DNA of 64,000 nucleotides from Helicobacter sp. NHP19-012 (GTDB lineage Bacteria; Campylobacterota; Campylobacteria; Campylobacterales; Helicobacteraceae): NCBI RefSeq assembly GCF_019703325.1, contig NZ_AP024819.1, positions 1,364,001 to 1,428,000 of the forward strand, read 5' to 3'. Shown piece by piece: positions 45,274 to 54,223 of this stretch (position 1 is its first letter; each line of letters starts with the position of its first letter). The notes under the pieces were generated by a model. It saw only the letters and a program-made list of their open reading frames with translations, ran no database searches and was not told where the DNA came from. The position numbers and the translations under genes were made by a program.

Positions 45274-46932
45274 ATGATCACGCAAGAGTCCTTAGAACAA
45301 CTCAAACAAGTCGCCGACATCGTGGAGGTGGTGCAAAGCTACATCACACTTAAAAAAGTGGGGAGCAATTACCAAGCAATCTGTCCCTTCCACGACGAAA
45401 AGACCCCAAGTTTCATCGTTAGCCCACAACGCAATTCCTTCCGTTGTTATGGTTGTTCTAAGGGGGGCAACGCCTTTACCTTTATCATGGAATATGAAAA
45501 GGTGGATTTTCCCACAGCGGCGCAAAAGTTAGCGGGCATGTTTAACTTCCCCTTGCAATTCACCCACGCCAAAGAGCCCACAACCCGCACAGACCTTTTA
45601 GAGCAAATCGCCCAGTGCTACCAAGCCCAGCTAGGTAAGACCCCCCATGCACTTGAGTATTTAGAGCAAAGGGGGGTAAGCCCACAAAGTTTAAAGGATT
45701 TTTCTTTGGGCTTTTGTGTGCCTTCAAGCGTGTTTGGCTATATCCAAGCACATAAATTAGACACCAAAACGCTGTTGGATTTGGGGGTTTTGGGTCAGGA
45801 CGACCAGCAAAAAACCTTTGTGCGCTTTGCTAACCGTCTCATGTTTGCCATACACAACCCTAATGGCAAGATTGTGGGCTTTGGGGGGCGGGTGTTGCAA
45901 GAAAACGCACAGGTGGCTAAGTACATCAACTCCCCCCAAAGCGCGCTGTTTAATAAATCTAAATTGCTCTATGGCTACTTCCAAGCCCGCCAAAATATCC
46001 TAAAAACTAAGCAACTCATTTTGACAGAAGGCTATTTAGATGTGATTTTACTGCACCAAGCCGGGTTTAATACGGCGGTTGCCACGCTAGGCACAGCTTT
46101 AACCCCTGAGCATTTGCCAGTCTTAGGTCGGGGCGAGCCTTCTGTCATTTTGCTTTATGATGGCGACAAAGCAGGGCGCACAGCAGCGTTTAAGGCAAGC
46201 CAGCTTTTAGCCAAGGAGCTCAAAAGTGGGGGTGTGGTGCTTTTAACCCCTCCGCTTGATCCCGCCGACATGGTTTTACAAGGGCAGATAGAGGAGCTTA
46301 AAACTCTTTTAGCCCGCCCCATCCCCTTCATTGAGTTTGTGTTGCAGGGGCTCACCAAGGATTGCAATTTGAATGACCCTTTGCAAAAAAAGCAAGCCTT
46401 TGAGCAAGTCCAAGCCTTTTTACATAGCCTACCCCCCGTGGTGCAAGAAGACTACAAGCCCATGGCGGCTAGCCTGTTGCAAACCTCTTTGCGCTTTTTT
46501 AGCCCCCAAAAGCCTAAATCCCCAAACCCAAAACCCCAGCCCCTAGCCCAACGCCCCATCAGCGACCCCTTAGAAGAGTTGTTGATCAAATACATGGCGC
46601 TCTACCCCGAGTTACTTAGGCAGGCAAAGGTCTACATCAGCACCCCCCAAGTCTTTAAACACTGCGCCCACGCCTTTTTACTTTTGTGCAACGCCCAGCC
46701 CGAAGATGCGCAAATTGCCGCCATTAAGCTAGACGAGAGGTTGCCTATGGCCACCCCTCCAGACAAAGATTTTAAGGCACATTTAGTCCTATTTATTAAA
46801 CGCCACTGCGCCGCACAATTAGAGCAAATCAACTACCTTCCCGGTCTAGAATTGAGCCAAAGGCTAGAAATGCTTGCTTTGTGGCGGACGAAGTTACACC
46901 AATCCAACCAAGGAGAACTAGTCAAAGTATGA
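45274..46932 (+). CDS. dnaG: DNA primase
   Basis: DnaG makes RNA primers for replication. The zinc-binding domain is at the N-terminus (CPFHDEKTPSF ... FRCYGCSKGG, about residues 38-66), then the RNA polymerase core with FGGRVL, the TOPRIM glutamate in ILTEGYLDVILLHQAG and YDGDKAGRTAAFKAS. The C-terminal DnaB-binding region is shorter than in E. coli (552 residues in total). It is divergent from groES with a 229-bp spacer and overlaps the next gene by ATGA. Confidence 0.95.
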   Translation: MITQESLEQLKQVADIVEVVQSYITLKKVGSNYQAICPFHDEKTPSFIVSPQRNSFRCYGCSKGGNAFTFIMEYEKVDFPTAAQKLAGMFNFPLQFTHAKEPTTRTDLLEQIAQCYQAQLGKTPHALEYLEQRGVSPQSLKDFSLGFCVPSSVFGYIQAHKLDTKTLLDLGVLGQDDQQKTFVRFANRLMFAIHNPNGKIVGFGGRVLQENAQVAKYINSPQSALFNKSKLLYGYFQARQNILKTKQLILTEGYLDVILLHQAGFNTAVATLGTALTPEHLPVLGRGEPSVILLYDGDKAGRTAAFKASQLLAKELKSGGVVLLTPPLDPADMVLQGQIEELKTLLARPIPFIEFVLQGLTKDCNLNDPLQKKQAFEQVQAFLHSLPPVVQEDYKPMAASLLQTSLRFFSPQKPKSPNPKPQPLAQRPISDPLEELLIKYMALYPELLRQAKVYISTPQVFKHCAHAFLLLCNAQPEDAQIAAIKLDERLPMATPPDKDFKAHLVLFIKRHCAAQLEQINYLPGLELSQRLEMLALWRTKLHQSNQGELVKV

Positions 46933-47987
46933 GAGCCTTAGCGTTGTTTAGCGGAGGGTTAGACAGCTTGCTGTCCATGCACCTTGTCGCCTCACAAGGG
47001 GTTGAAGTCATTGCCCTACATTTTAACATCGGGTTTGGAGGCAATAAGGACAAGAGAGAGTACTTAAAGAAAGCCAGCGCGCAAGTGGGTGCAAAATTGC
47101 TTTTATGCGACATCCAAGAGCAGTTTTTTAACCATGTCTTGTTTCAGCCCCAATACGGCTATGGCAAGTATTTTAACCCCTGCATCGATTGCCACGCCAA
47201 TATGTTCCGCCAAGCCTTTTACAAGCTTTTAGAACTCAAGGCGGACTTTGTCATCAGCGGGGAGGTGCTAGGCCAGCGCCCCAAGAGCCAAAGGCGCGAA
47301 GCGATGGATCAAGTAAAAAAATTAGTGCGTGGTTTTGGGGTTGAAAGTTGCTTTGATGGCTTGTTAGATCGCAGAGGTGATGACCACAGCAAACCCAAGA
47401 CCTTAGACGAGTTGTTGTTAAGACCTATGAGCGCACAGCTTTTAGAACCTAGTTTTGCTGAAAAACAGGGGTGGGTGGATAGAGCGAAACTCTTAAGTGT
47501 GCAAGGGCGGGGGCGCAGCATGCAATTAGAAAAAGTCAAAGAGCTTGGGCTTGAGCACTATGAAAACCCTAGCGGGGGGTGCTTGCTCACTGATCTGGGC
47601 GTGAGCCGCAAGCTTAAAGACTTGCAAGCCCACCGCCAGCGCACACAGCAGGAGATGGTGGTGCAGGACAATGTGCTTGTCAAGGTGGGGCGTTATATGG
47701 TCGTGGGGAATACCCGAGTGATTGTAGCGCGCAATGAGCTAGAAAATGCCAAACTTGAAGCCCCGCACCCTCTAATGGAAAAAATCGAGTTGCTCGATTG
47801 CAAGGGTCCCTTAGGACTTGTGGAGAAGAGCGCAAGCCGTGAGGAGAAAAAATTAGCTGCACAGATTGTGCTCAGTTATGCTAAAAGTGAGAGTGGTCGG
47901 GATTATGGCGTGCAGGTGGGGGATGAAGCCTTTAGCCTTAGCCCCCTTGAGAGAGAAAAGGCGCAGAGCTATTTATTTTTAACTTAA
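46929..47987 (+). CDS. PP-loop ATPase, tRNA-thiolation-like
   Basis: The N-terminal PP-loop LFSGGLDSLLSM (about residues 6-17) binds ATP by adenylation, as in MnmA/ThiI/TtcA-like enzymes. CIDCHANMF provides a Cys pair, and VISGEVLGQRPKSQRREAMD and ENPSGGCLLTDLGVSRKL are typical of a family often annotated as tRNA 2-thiouridylase-like. The C-terminal domain (KVGRYMVVGNTRVIVARNE) may bind RNA. The ATG at 46929 overlaps the dnaG stop; AAGGAG lies 13 nt upstream. The exact modified base is unknown. Confidence 0.75.
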   Translation: MRALALFSGGLDSLLSMHLVASQGVEVIALHFNIGFGGNKDKREYLKKASAQVGAKLLLCDIQEQFFNHVLFQPQYGYGKYFNPCIDCHANMFRQAFYKLLELKADFVISGEVLGQRPKSQRREAMDQVKKLVRGFGVESCFDGLLDRRGDDHSKPKTLDELLLRPMSAQLLEPSFAEKQGWVDRAKLLSVQGRGRSMQLEKVKELGLEHYENPSGGCLLTDLGVSRKLKDLQAHRQRTQQEMVVQDNVLVKVGRYMVVGNTRVIVARNELENAKLEAPHPLMEKIELLDCKGPLGLVEKSASREEKKLAAQIVLSYAKSESGRDYGVQVGDEAFSLSPLEREKAQSYLFLT

Positions 47988-48003
47988 ATCAAAGGGAGAA
48001 AGG

Positions 48004-48846
48004 ATGCAAGACTTTATCGGTTTAGGGGTTGTGGGTAACTTTGCAAAGCATTTAGAGCAAGCAGGCGAAGCACACAGCTTTATCAACATGAAACATATAG
48101 AGAAAGACGCACCTAAAGGGCTTTTTCCTTTTTATTTGCCCAACGATCCGAGCTATTTAGGGCGTGATTGCATGGACAATGAAGTCATGGTCTTGCCCGA
48201 TGATTTGAGTTTGCGCGCCCAAGCCGAGCCAGAGATCGCCCTAGAGTGTGAAATCACCTACAATGACAAGCACTTGGTGGAGAGCATCACCCCCCACTAC
48301 TTCATGGCGTTCAACGATGGCTCGATCCGCAACTTCCCCGCCAAAAGGCTGTCGGCTAAAAAGAATTTTTCTAGGGCTTCTAAGGGCATGGGGGCGAAGT
48401 TGCCCATTGACCGCTTTGTCTATGGAGGCGTGTGTAACGACTTCTCCATCGCCTCGTTTTTAACTAGAGAAGGGCAAACCCATGTCTATGGGGAGAACTC
48501 TAAACTCGTCAAATATGAGTATTTTTACGACAAACTCATGGATTGGATCGTGGAAATGTTGAACACCCAAAGAGACACGGGAGTTTTAGAGGACCTACAA
48601 GAAATCCTAAGAGCGCACAACTACCCCTCTAAACTCTTGATCGCCATCGGGGCCACGCCCTACATGCCCTTTGCCCAAGAGCATTTTTTGCAACAGGGCG
48701 ACACGATCACCATCATTGTCTACAACCACCGCCGCTACAGCTTTGACAAAATTTTAGAGATGACGGCTTCCAACACTTTGTTACAAGCCTCTTTAGCCGA
48801 CACCTCCATTATCCAACAAAAGGTGCTCTTGGAGAATATTAACTGA
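48004..48846 (+). CDS. Conserved hypothetical protein (DUF5718-like)
   Basis: The 280-residue protein begins DFIGLGVVGNFAKHLEQAGE and contains KGLFPFYLPNDPSYLGRD, EIALECEITYNDKHLVESI and GVLEDLQEILRAHNYPSKLL. The overall pattern recalls fumarylacetoacetate hydrolase-like folds, but I cannot place the metal ligands. It begins 16 nt after the PP-loop gene behind AAAGGGAGAAAGG. The function is unknown. Confidence 0.65.
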   Translation: MQDFIGLGVVGNFAKHLEQAGEAHSFINMKHIEKDAPKGLFPFYLPNDPSYLGRDCMDNEVMVLPDDLSLRAQAEPEIALECEITYNDKHLVESITPHYFMAFNDGSIRNFPAKRLSAKKNFSRASKGMGAKLPIDRFVYGGVCNDFSIASFLTREGQTHVYGENSKLVKYEYFYDKLMDWIVEMLNTQRDTGVLEDLQEILRAHNYPSKLLIAIGATPYMPFAQEHFLQQGDTITIIVYNHRRYSFDKILEMTASNTLLQASLADTSIIQQKVLLENIN

Positions 48847-48916
48847 ATCTGTGTGGTTTTTTATGGATAAAATCCCCAAGTTGAGGTCTTTAAAAGTTTA
48901 TTAAGCAAGATAAGCT

Positions 48917-48922
48917 TAGAAT
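48917..48922 (+). promoter_or_regulatory. -10 box of the 48953 gene
   Basis: TAGAAT within AAGCTTAGAAT, about 30 bp before the start, in a spacer of about 100 bp. Confidence 0.45.
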
Positions 48923-48952
48923 GAGGTCCAATTTTATTAATAAAGGATAAAT

Positions 48953-49294
48953 ATGAAACAAAAACAAATCAATCCAGATCCGAGTCACGAATTTAACCAG
49001 CTTAAACAAGAATATATGCGCCAAGAGGCGGCTTACGCCACTTACTTAAGAGAAAGTAAAAAGAAGCTTTATGGATGTAGGGATGTTTTAGAACGGCACA
49101 CTTTCTTTATGAACCGCTATAAAGCTTATAAACCGCTTGGTGATGTTTACATGCGCTTGCGCTCCTTGTCCAAACAGTGCAAAATCGGCATGCAATCCAT
49201 CCGTGAGTCTTTTGAAAAATTTAGACGCACACACAACAACACTCTCACCTCTATTAAGCGCTACGAAGACAAATTACAAAGGATTAAGGGCTAG
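48953..49294 (+). CDS. Small basic coiled-coil protein, unknown
   Basis: The ATG follows AAAGGATAA. The 113-residue product is rich in Lys, Arg, Gln and Tyr and predicted helical throughout (EFNQLKQEYMRQEAAYATYL, RESFEKFRRTHNNTLTSIKR). There is no signal peptide or membrane helix. Base use resembles its neighbours. No family is recognised. Confidence 0.7.
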   Translation: MKQKQINPDPSHEFNQLKQEYMRQEAAYATYLRESKKKLYGCRDVLERHTFFMNRYKAYKPLGDVYMRLRSLSKQCKIGMQSIRESFEKFRRTHNNTLTSIKRYEDKLQRIKG

Positions 49295-49303
49295 GGGGAG
49301 TGA

Positions 49304-49324
49304 ACTCCCACTGGGCTTGGGAGT
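49304..49324. terminator. Bidirectional hairpin between convergent genes
   Basis: ACTCCCA-CTGGGCT-TGGGAGT is a perfect 7-bp stem in the 33-nt gap between the 48953 gene and selD. No T run follows on either strand. Confidence 0.5.
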
Positions 49325-49327
49325 GGT

Positions 49328-50335
49328 TTAGAGTAGGGCGATCTTTTGCCTGCCAAGTGTACACCGCCCGATCGTCTGCGCCTCCACGCCTTGATCTTGC
49401 AGGATCTTAACGCATTCTGCCCCCTCTCTAGTTTCCAAAGCCACAAGCAAGCCCCCCGAGGTTTGCGCATCATAGAAGAGAATGTCGGGTAGGTTTGTTT
49501 GGCTTAACACCTGCCCCTGCAGGGCTTTTTTATTTGCCACACTACCCCCAGGATACACCCCCTCTTTGGCAAACTTTAATGCCCCCTCCAAAAGCGGGAC
49601 TTGTGCGGTGTCTATTTCAAAGGAAATACCGGGGGTTAGCATTTCTGCCAAATGCCCCACAAGCCCAAAGCCTGTAACATCCGTGCAAGCATGCACGCTG
49701 AAGTCTTGCAAAACCCGCATGGCTTTTAAATTTAAGCTTGCCATGCTCTCTAGGGCGTGGGGGGCTTCTTTTAAAATCTTGCGCTTTAGGGCAGTGGTGA
49801 GAATCCCACTGCCTAAAGGCTTTGTAAGGATCAGCACATCGCCCACGCACGCCCCCCTCTTGGGCCACAAGGATTTCTCCACAAGCCCCGTAACACTCAA
49901 GCCAAATTTTTGTTCCACATCACTCAAACTATGTCCCCCCAAGAGCGCGCAAGCACACTCATTCAGCTTATCCAACGCACCTTGCAAAACCGCCTGCACG
50001 CTCTTAGCGCTCACATGCTCTTGATCCCACGCTAGGATACTGAGCGCACTGATTGCCCTAGCCCCTTTGGCAAAAACATCACTCAGGGCGTTGGCTGTGG
50101 CGATCTGCCCGTAAATGTAGGGGTCATCTACCACAGGGGGAATTACATCCACACTTTGCACGAGCGTAGAGCCACCCACTTCTATTGCTCCGCAATCATC
50201 CTTGTCCCTAAAATCTAAGAGAACACCCTCAAAGCGGGGTTGTTTGAGCTTAGCCGTGATTCGTTTCAGGTCCTCCAGACCCACCTTAGCCGCTCAACCC
50301 GCACAGCGCACAAATTGGGTCAATTCTTCAGCCAT
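49328..50335 (-). CDS. selD: Selenide, water dikinase with in-frame TGA (selenocysteine)
   Basis: SelD makes selenophosphate from selenide and ATP for selenocysteine and selenouridine synthesis. From the ATG at 50335, preceded by AAGGA, the frame reads [13 protein letters not shown], then TGA (50294-50296), then [11 protein letters not shown]. The TGA falls exactly at the active-site Cys/Sec position of the family (GCGC/U-K). The rest is complete: [49 protein letters not shown] and [14 protein letters not shown]. Without Sec decoding the protein would lack its catalytic N-terminus. It overlaps cysE by 8 nt. The repaired length of 335 residues is normal. Confidence 0.9.
50268..50282 (-). promoter_or_regulatory. 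Possible bacterial SECIS hairpin in selD
   Basis: Coding strand GGGTC-TGGAG-GACCT folds into a 5-bp stem with a 5-nt loop, starting 11 nt after the TGA. Bacterial SelB-recruiting hairpins lie at about this distance. The fold is short and was judged by eye only. Confidence 0.4.
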
Positions 50336-50849
50336 TAGTTTCCTTGAAAATGGTTTTAGCTTTTGTGCCCACCGCCACAGAACCGCTGGGCAAGTCGGCG
50401 AGCACCACTGCGTTTGCCCCGATTTTCACATCATCGCCAATGGTGATCGCCCCTAGCACCTTTGCCCCTGCGCCCACAACCACCCGGTTGCCTAAAGTCG
50501 GGTGTCTTTTGCCCTTAAGTTTGCCCGTGCCACCTAAAGTTACGCCATGGTAAATCGTAACATCATCGCCAATTTGCGTGGTTTCGCCAATCACCACGCC
50601 CATGCCATGGTCGATGAACAACCCCCGCCCAATCTTTGCCCCCGGGTGAATCTCAATCCCGGTCAAAAAGCGGCTAAATTGCGAGAGTGCACGGGCAAGA
50701 AAATAAAAATGCCTTTGGTGCAAGGCGTGGGCAAGGCGGTGCAAAATCAAGGCATGCACGCCCGGATAAAGCAACAACACCTCCAATTTATTGCGTGCCG
50801 CCGGGTCTTGTGCTAAAGCACGCTCTAGGCTATAAATGAGATCCATCAT
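50328..50849 (-). CDS. cysE: Serine O-acetyltransferase
   Basis: CysE makes O-acetylserine for CysK. The left-handed beta-helix of hexapeptide repeats is clear ([60 protein letters not shown]), with the active-site His in [10 protein letters not shown] and YHGVTLGG. The true start is the ATGATG at 50846-50849, overlapping the cysK end by 20 nt; a further upstream frame adds unrelated residues. About 173 residues, the short epsilonproteobacterial form. Confidence 0.94.
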   Translation of the reverse strand: MMDLIYSLERALAQDPAARNKLEVLLLYPGVHALILHRLAHALHQRHFYFLARALSQFSRFLTGIEIHPGAKIGRGLFIDHGMGVVIGETTQIGDDVTIYHGVTLGGTGKLKGKRHPTLGNRVVVGAGAKVLGAITIGDDVKIGANAVVLADLPSGSVAVGTKAKTIFKETNG

Positions 50850-51753
50850 TGTAAAGTCCGGTGGAGATGTATTTTTCTCCCCCATCAGCTGCAAGGGTCA
50901 AAACCATTTTGCCCTTGCCTAGTTTGCGCGCCACCTGCATGCCCGCAAAAATCGCCGCCCCTGAAGAAATGCCGACTAAAATCCCCTCTTTCTGCCCGAA
51001 AAGCTGTGCCGTGTGGATTGCGTCTTTCTCATCTACAGCAATGACCGCATCCACCACGCTTTTGTCGTAATTGCCCGGGACAAAGCCCACACCAATGCCC
51101 TGTATCTTATGAGGGCTATGCTGCCCTCCGCTCAAAATGGGCGATTGTGCCGGCTCAACGGCGATGATCTGCGCCTTGTGCCCACTCTCTTTAAATTTGC
51201 GCCCCACACCCGCAATTGTCCCCCCCGTGCCCACGCCTAGCACTAGGGCATCCACTTGGGGCAAATCCCGTAAAATCTCCTCAGCTGTGGTGCTGTAATG
51301 CTTATCAGGGTTAGCCGGATTTTCAAATTGTTGGGGGATAAAATGCCCGGGGGCTGCCCCGATCTCTAGGGCTTTGTCGATCGCCCCTTTTGTGCCTAAA
51401 GACCCCGGGGTCAGCACCAACTCAGCTCCATAAGCCTTAATGAGCTCGCGCCGCTCTATGCTCATGGTGTCTGGCATGACGATGATGACCTTATAACCTT
51501 TGAGTAAGCCAATCAGGGCTAGGGCGATCCCCGTATTTCCACTCGTGGGCTCGACTATGGTTGTGCCCGGAGTGAGCCGACCGCTTTTCTCTGCCTGCTC
51601 GATCATCCCTAATGCTGCCCGATCTTTCACACTCCCCCCGGGGTTAAACTTCTCTAATTTGACATACAAATCCCCTGCCCCCTCTTCTAACAGCTTGCTG
51701 GTTTTTAAAATGGGGGTGTTGCCAATCAAGTCTAAAGCGTTTTTGTAAATCAT
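50830..51753 (-). CDS. cysK: Cysteine synthase A
   Basis: This PLP enzyme converts O-acetylserine and sulfide to cysteine. The PLP lysine lies in [13 protein letters not shown] (about residue 42), the substrate loop is [12 protein letters not shown] and the phosphate loop [15 protein letters not shown]. The 307-residue length is normal. cysK-cysE-selD form a tight operon, linking cysteine and selenium metabolism. Confidence 0.95.
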   Translation of the reverse strand: MIYKNALDLIGNTPILKTSKLLEEGAGDLYVKLEKFNPGGSVKDRAALGMIEQAEKSGRLTPGTTIVEPTSGNTGIALALIGLLKGYKVIIVMPDTMSIERRELIKAYGAELVLTPGSLGTKGAIDKALEIGAAPGHFIPQQFENPANPDKHYSTTAEEILRDLPQVDALVLGVGTGGTIAGVGRKFKESGHKAQIIAVEPAQSPILSGGQHSPHKIQGIGVGFVPGNYDKSVVDAVIAVDEKDAIHTAQLFGQKEGILVGISSGAAIFAGMQVARKLGKGKMVLTLAADGGEKYISTGLYNDGSHL

Positions 51754-51765
51754 AGACTGCCTTTC

Positions 51766-52608
51766 TTAAGCGTTAAAGGGGATGGTCCCCAAGTATTCTA
51801 GTCCGCTAGGGTCTCTGTGGTCGAAAAACACGCTCTGCCTTGTGTCCATTGTGGCGATTTTGTCTAAGTCCTCTTGATCGAGGCGAAAATCAAAGATTTT
51901 TCCATTTTCCACAACCCTTTCTTTCTTGCTTGAAGTGAATAAAGCAGAAATGCCCCTTTGGGTGATCCAACGCAAGATCACTTGGGCGATGCTTTTGTGG
52001 TGCTTTCTAGCGATCTCTTGGAGCACGGGGTGCTTGAAAATGTCCTTTTGCCCCTCAGCAAAAGGCGCCCACGCTTGGGGCTGGACTTTGTATTTTTGCA
52101 TGTTTTCTTGGTCTTGGTGGCGTTGAAAAAAGGGATTGACCTCAATTTGATTGACAGCAGGGACAATTTCGCTAAAGGTGGCAATGTCGGCTAGGCGGCC
52201 CGGATAGAAGTTACTCACCCCAATGGAGCGGATTTTACCCTCTTTATGCAGAGATTCTAAAGCCCTATAAGTGCCGTAGTAGTCGTTAAAGGGCTGGTGG
52301 ATCAACACCAAATCCAAATAATCTAATTGCATTTTTTGCAAGGATTTTTCCACAGATGCCTTAGCTTTTTGCTCCCCGGCATTGCTAAACCACACTTTGG
52401 TGGTGATAAACAACTCTTCACGAAGGACGCTGGTTTTTTTCACTGCCTGCCCCACGCCTGCCTCATTGCCATACATTTGGGCGGTGTCAAACAAGCGATA
52501 CCCACTCTCAATCGCCTCGAGCATTAATTTTTCGCAATCTTGGAGCTGAAACACCCCGATCCCCAAAAGGGGCATTTTGACTTGGTTATTCAAAGTAACA
52601 AATTCCAT
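51766..52608 (-). CDS. Aldo/keto reductase
   Basis: This NADPH-dependent reductase has the AKR signature at LFDTAQMYGNEAGVGQAVKK (catalytic Asp, Tyr), the lysine in FITTKVW, the histidine in LVLIHQPF and NADPH contacts in RWITQRGISALFTSSKKERV. The 280-residue length is typical. The active site is complete, but the substrate is unknown. It lies 12 nt before cysK, so it probably leads the same transcript. AAGGAG precedes the start. Confidence 0.92.
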   Translation of the reverse strand: MEFVTLNNQVKMPLLGIGVFQLQDCEKLMLEAIESGYRLFDTAQMYGNEAGVGQAVKKTSVLREELFITTKVWFSNAGEQKAKASVEKSLQKMQLDYLDLVLIHQPFNDYYGTYRALESLHKEGKIRSIGVSNFYPGRLADIATFSEIVPAVNQIEVNPFFQRHQDQENMQKYKVQPQAWAPFAEGQKDIFKHPVLQEIARKHHKSIAQVILRWITQRGISALFTSSKKERVVENGKIFDFRLDQEDLDKIATMDTRQSVFFDHRDPSGLEYLGTIPFNA

Positions 52609-52655
52609 TTTTTCTCCTTAAAATCAAAATGAGCTTTCACCTTAGCATAAAAACA

Positions 52656-53795
52656 TTAACTCCTCTCTAAGAATAAATCCTTTTCGCTGATTTGCGCTCC
52701 CTCGCTTAAGATCGCCGCGCGCTCCACGACTGAGAGCAACTCCCGCACATTGCCATGCCATGTGTAATTTAAAAGGCACTCTTTGGCCTGCTCGCTAAAG
52801 CACTTTTGCCCCAAATCATAGGTACACAGCACTTCTTGTAACTTCCACTCAGCTAGGGGCAAAATCTCCTCTTTGCGCTCTTTTAAGGGGGGAATTTTTA
52901 GCGGTATGGTGTTGAGCCTAAAGAATAAATCTTCTCTAAACTCTTTGACTTGGATTTTCTCTAAAATTTGCGTGTTGGTGGCAGAGATAAAGCGAACATC
53001 GATTTTAATGGGCTTGTGGCTGCCTAGCCGCACGATTTCCTTTTCTTGGATTGCCCGAAGCAACTTACTTTGTAACTTTAAAGTCATTTCGCTAATTTCA
53101 TCTAAAAACACGCTCCCCTTGTGTGCACTCTCAAACAAGCCCGCTTTAGCACTGGTGGCATCCGTGAAAGCCCCCTTTTCAAACCCAAAGAGCTCGGACT
53201 CTAGCAAATGCTCGGGGATCGCGGCCATGTTGATCGCCACAAAGGGCGCGCCCTTGCGCTTGGAGTTCTCGTGGATAAAGTGGGCAAAGACCTCTTTACC
53301 CACCCCGCTAGGGCCTTGTAAAAACACGCTCGCATCGGTGATGGCCGCCTTTAGGGCTTGTTTTTTCACCGCCTCTAGGGCTTGCGAAGTGGCGATGAAA
53401 AACTCTTTTTTGCAAGATTTATTCACGGGGTGGATTTTGTGAAACTCTAGGACTTTCTTGCTGCGATAAATCGATTCTAAAAGCAATTCAGGCTTGAAGG
53501 GCTTTTGAAAAAAGTCCTTCACCCCCAAGCGGATCGACTCGATGGCTTTATTGAGCGTGGCGTTGCCCGTGATGACAATCGCTTCAAAACGCCCTTCTAG
53601 TTTGCGTAAAAACTCCAACCCGTCCATTTGGGGCATGTTGATGTCTGTAATGATGAGCTCAAAGCTTTCGTCTATGGCTTTTAATGCGTCTTTAGGGCTT
53701 TTAAAGGCGACCACTTCTAAATCCTCGTGATCACTAAAAAAGAGCTCCAAACTCTTACGCATGTTGATGTCGTCTTCTACAATGGCGATTTTCAT
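52656..53795 (-). CDS. flgR: Sigma-54-dependent flagellar response regulator FlgR
   Basis: FlgR activates RpoN-dependent flagellar genes after phosphorylation by FlgS. It has a receiver domain (phospho-Asp in LIITDINMPQMDGLEF), then an AAA+ domain with Walker A GPSGVGKEVFA, Walker B GSVFLDEISEM and the sigma-54 contact loop, which reads GAFTDA and not GAFTGA. It ends after the AAA+ domain without a Fis-type DNA-binding helix, as is known for Helicobacter FlgR, which works without a specific enhancer. It overlaps the next upstream gene by 4 nt. Confidence 0.95.
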   Translation of the reverse strand: MKIAIVEDDINMRKSLELFFSDHEDLEVVAFKSPKDALKAIDESFELIITDINMPQMDGLEFLRKLEGRFEAIVITGNATLNKAIESIRLGVKDFFQKPFKPELLLESIYRSKKVLEFHKIHPVNKSCKKEFFIATSQALEAVKKQALKAAITDASVFLQGPSGVGKEVFAHFIHENSKRKGAPFVAINMAAIPEHLLESELFGFEKGAFTDATSAKAGLFESAHKGSVFLDEISEMTLKLQSKLLRAIQEKEIVRLGSHKPIKIDVRFISATNTQILEKIQVKEFREDLFFRLNTIPLKIPPLKERKEEILPLAEWKLQEVLCTYDLGQKCFSEQAKECLLNYTWHGNVRELLSVVERAAILSEGAQISEKDLFLERS

Positions 53796-54220
53796 TTCTC
53801 TCCCTTCTCGTAAATTTCTAGCACCAACAACCCCCCCTCTAAATGGACGCTGGCTGGGGCGTGTATGTCTAGGCTGGCTTGGTTTTGGTTTTGTAATTGG
53901 CTGTTAAACCCGCTGGCCCTAACCCAAACCTCGCCCTTATACAGACAATCCACCACCGCATTTTGGTAGCTTTTCAGCAGAATGTCGAGCAAATAGGGCT
54001 GTTGGGGGGGGCTTAATTTGGGCTCATTCACGGGTATATCGCAGGTGTAGCTGGCGTTATAGGGGTGTTTTTTAAGTGCCCGGCTCAAGCCAAACGCCTC
54101 GTTTGTGGCGATGCCATTATGCGTTTGCACCCGGTAAGAGAGCACAAACTCCTCAGCATATAAAGACCCTATCAAACATGCTGACAAAAAGATTTTAAAA
54201 AACGCCCCTAGTGTTTCCAC
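53792..54220 (-). CDS. Secreted or periplasmic conserved hypothetical protein
   Basis: A signal peptide (FFKIFLSACLIGSLYA, cut near residue 22) leads a 120-residue beta-rich domain with two cysteines (YTCDIPVNEPKL, VVDCLYKGEVWVRA) that may form a disulfide. It overlaps flgR by 4 nt. By position it matches an uncharacterised gene next to flgR in H. pylori (from memory), suggesting a conserved pairing. The function is unknown. Confidence 0.7.
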   Translation of the reverse strand: METLGAFFKIFLSACLIGSLYAEEFVLSYRVQTHNGIATNEAFGLSRALKKHPYNASYTCDIPVNEPKLSPPQQPYLLDILLKSYQNAVVDCLYKGEVWVRASGFNSQLQNQNQASLDIHAPASVHLEGGLLVLEIYEKGEK

Positions 54221-54223
54221 ACC

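Noticed and set aside
46881-46928. Longer N-terminus for the PP-loop gene
   Set aside because: The extra residues lie inside dnaG and do not resemble the family; the ATG at 46929 overlaps the dnaG stop.
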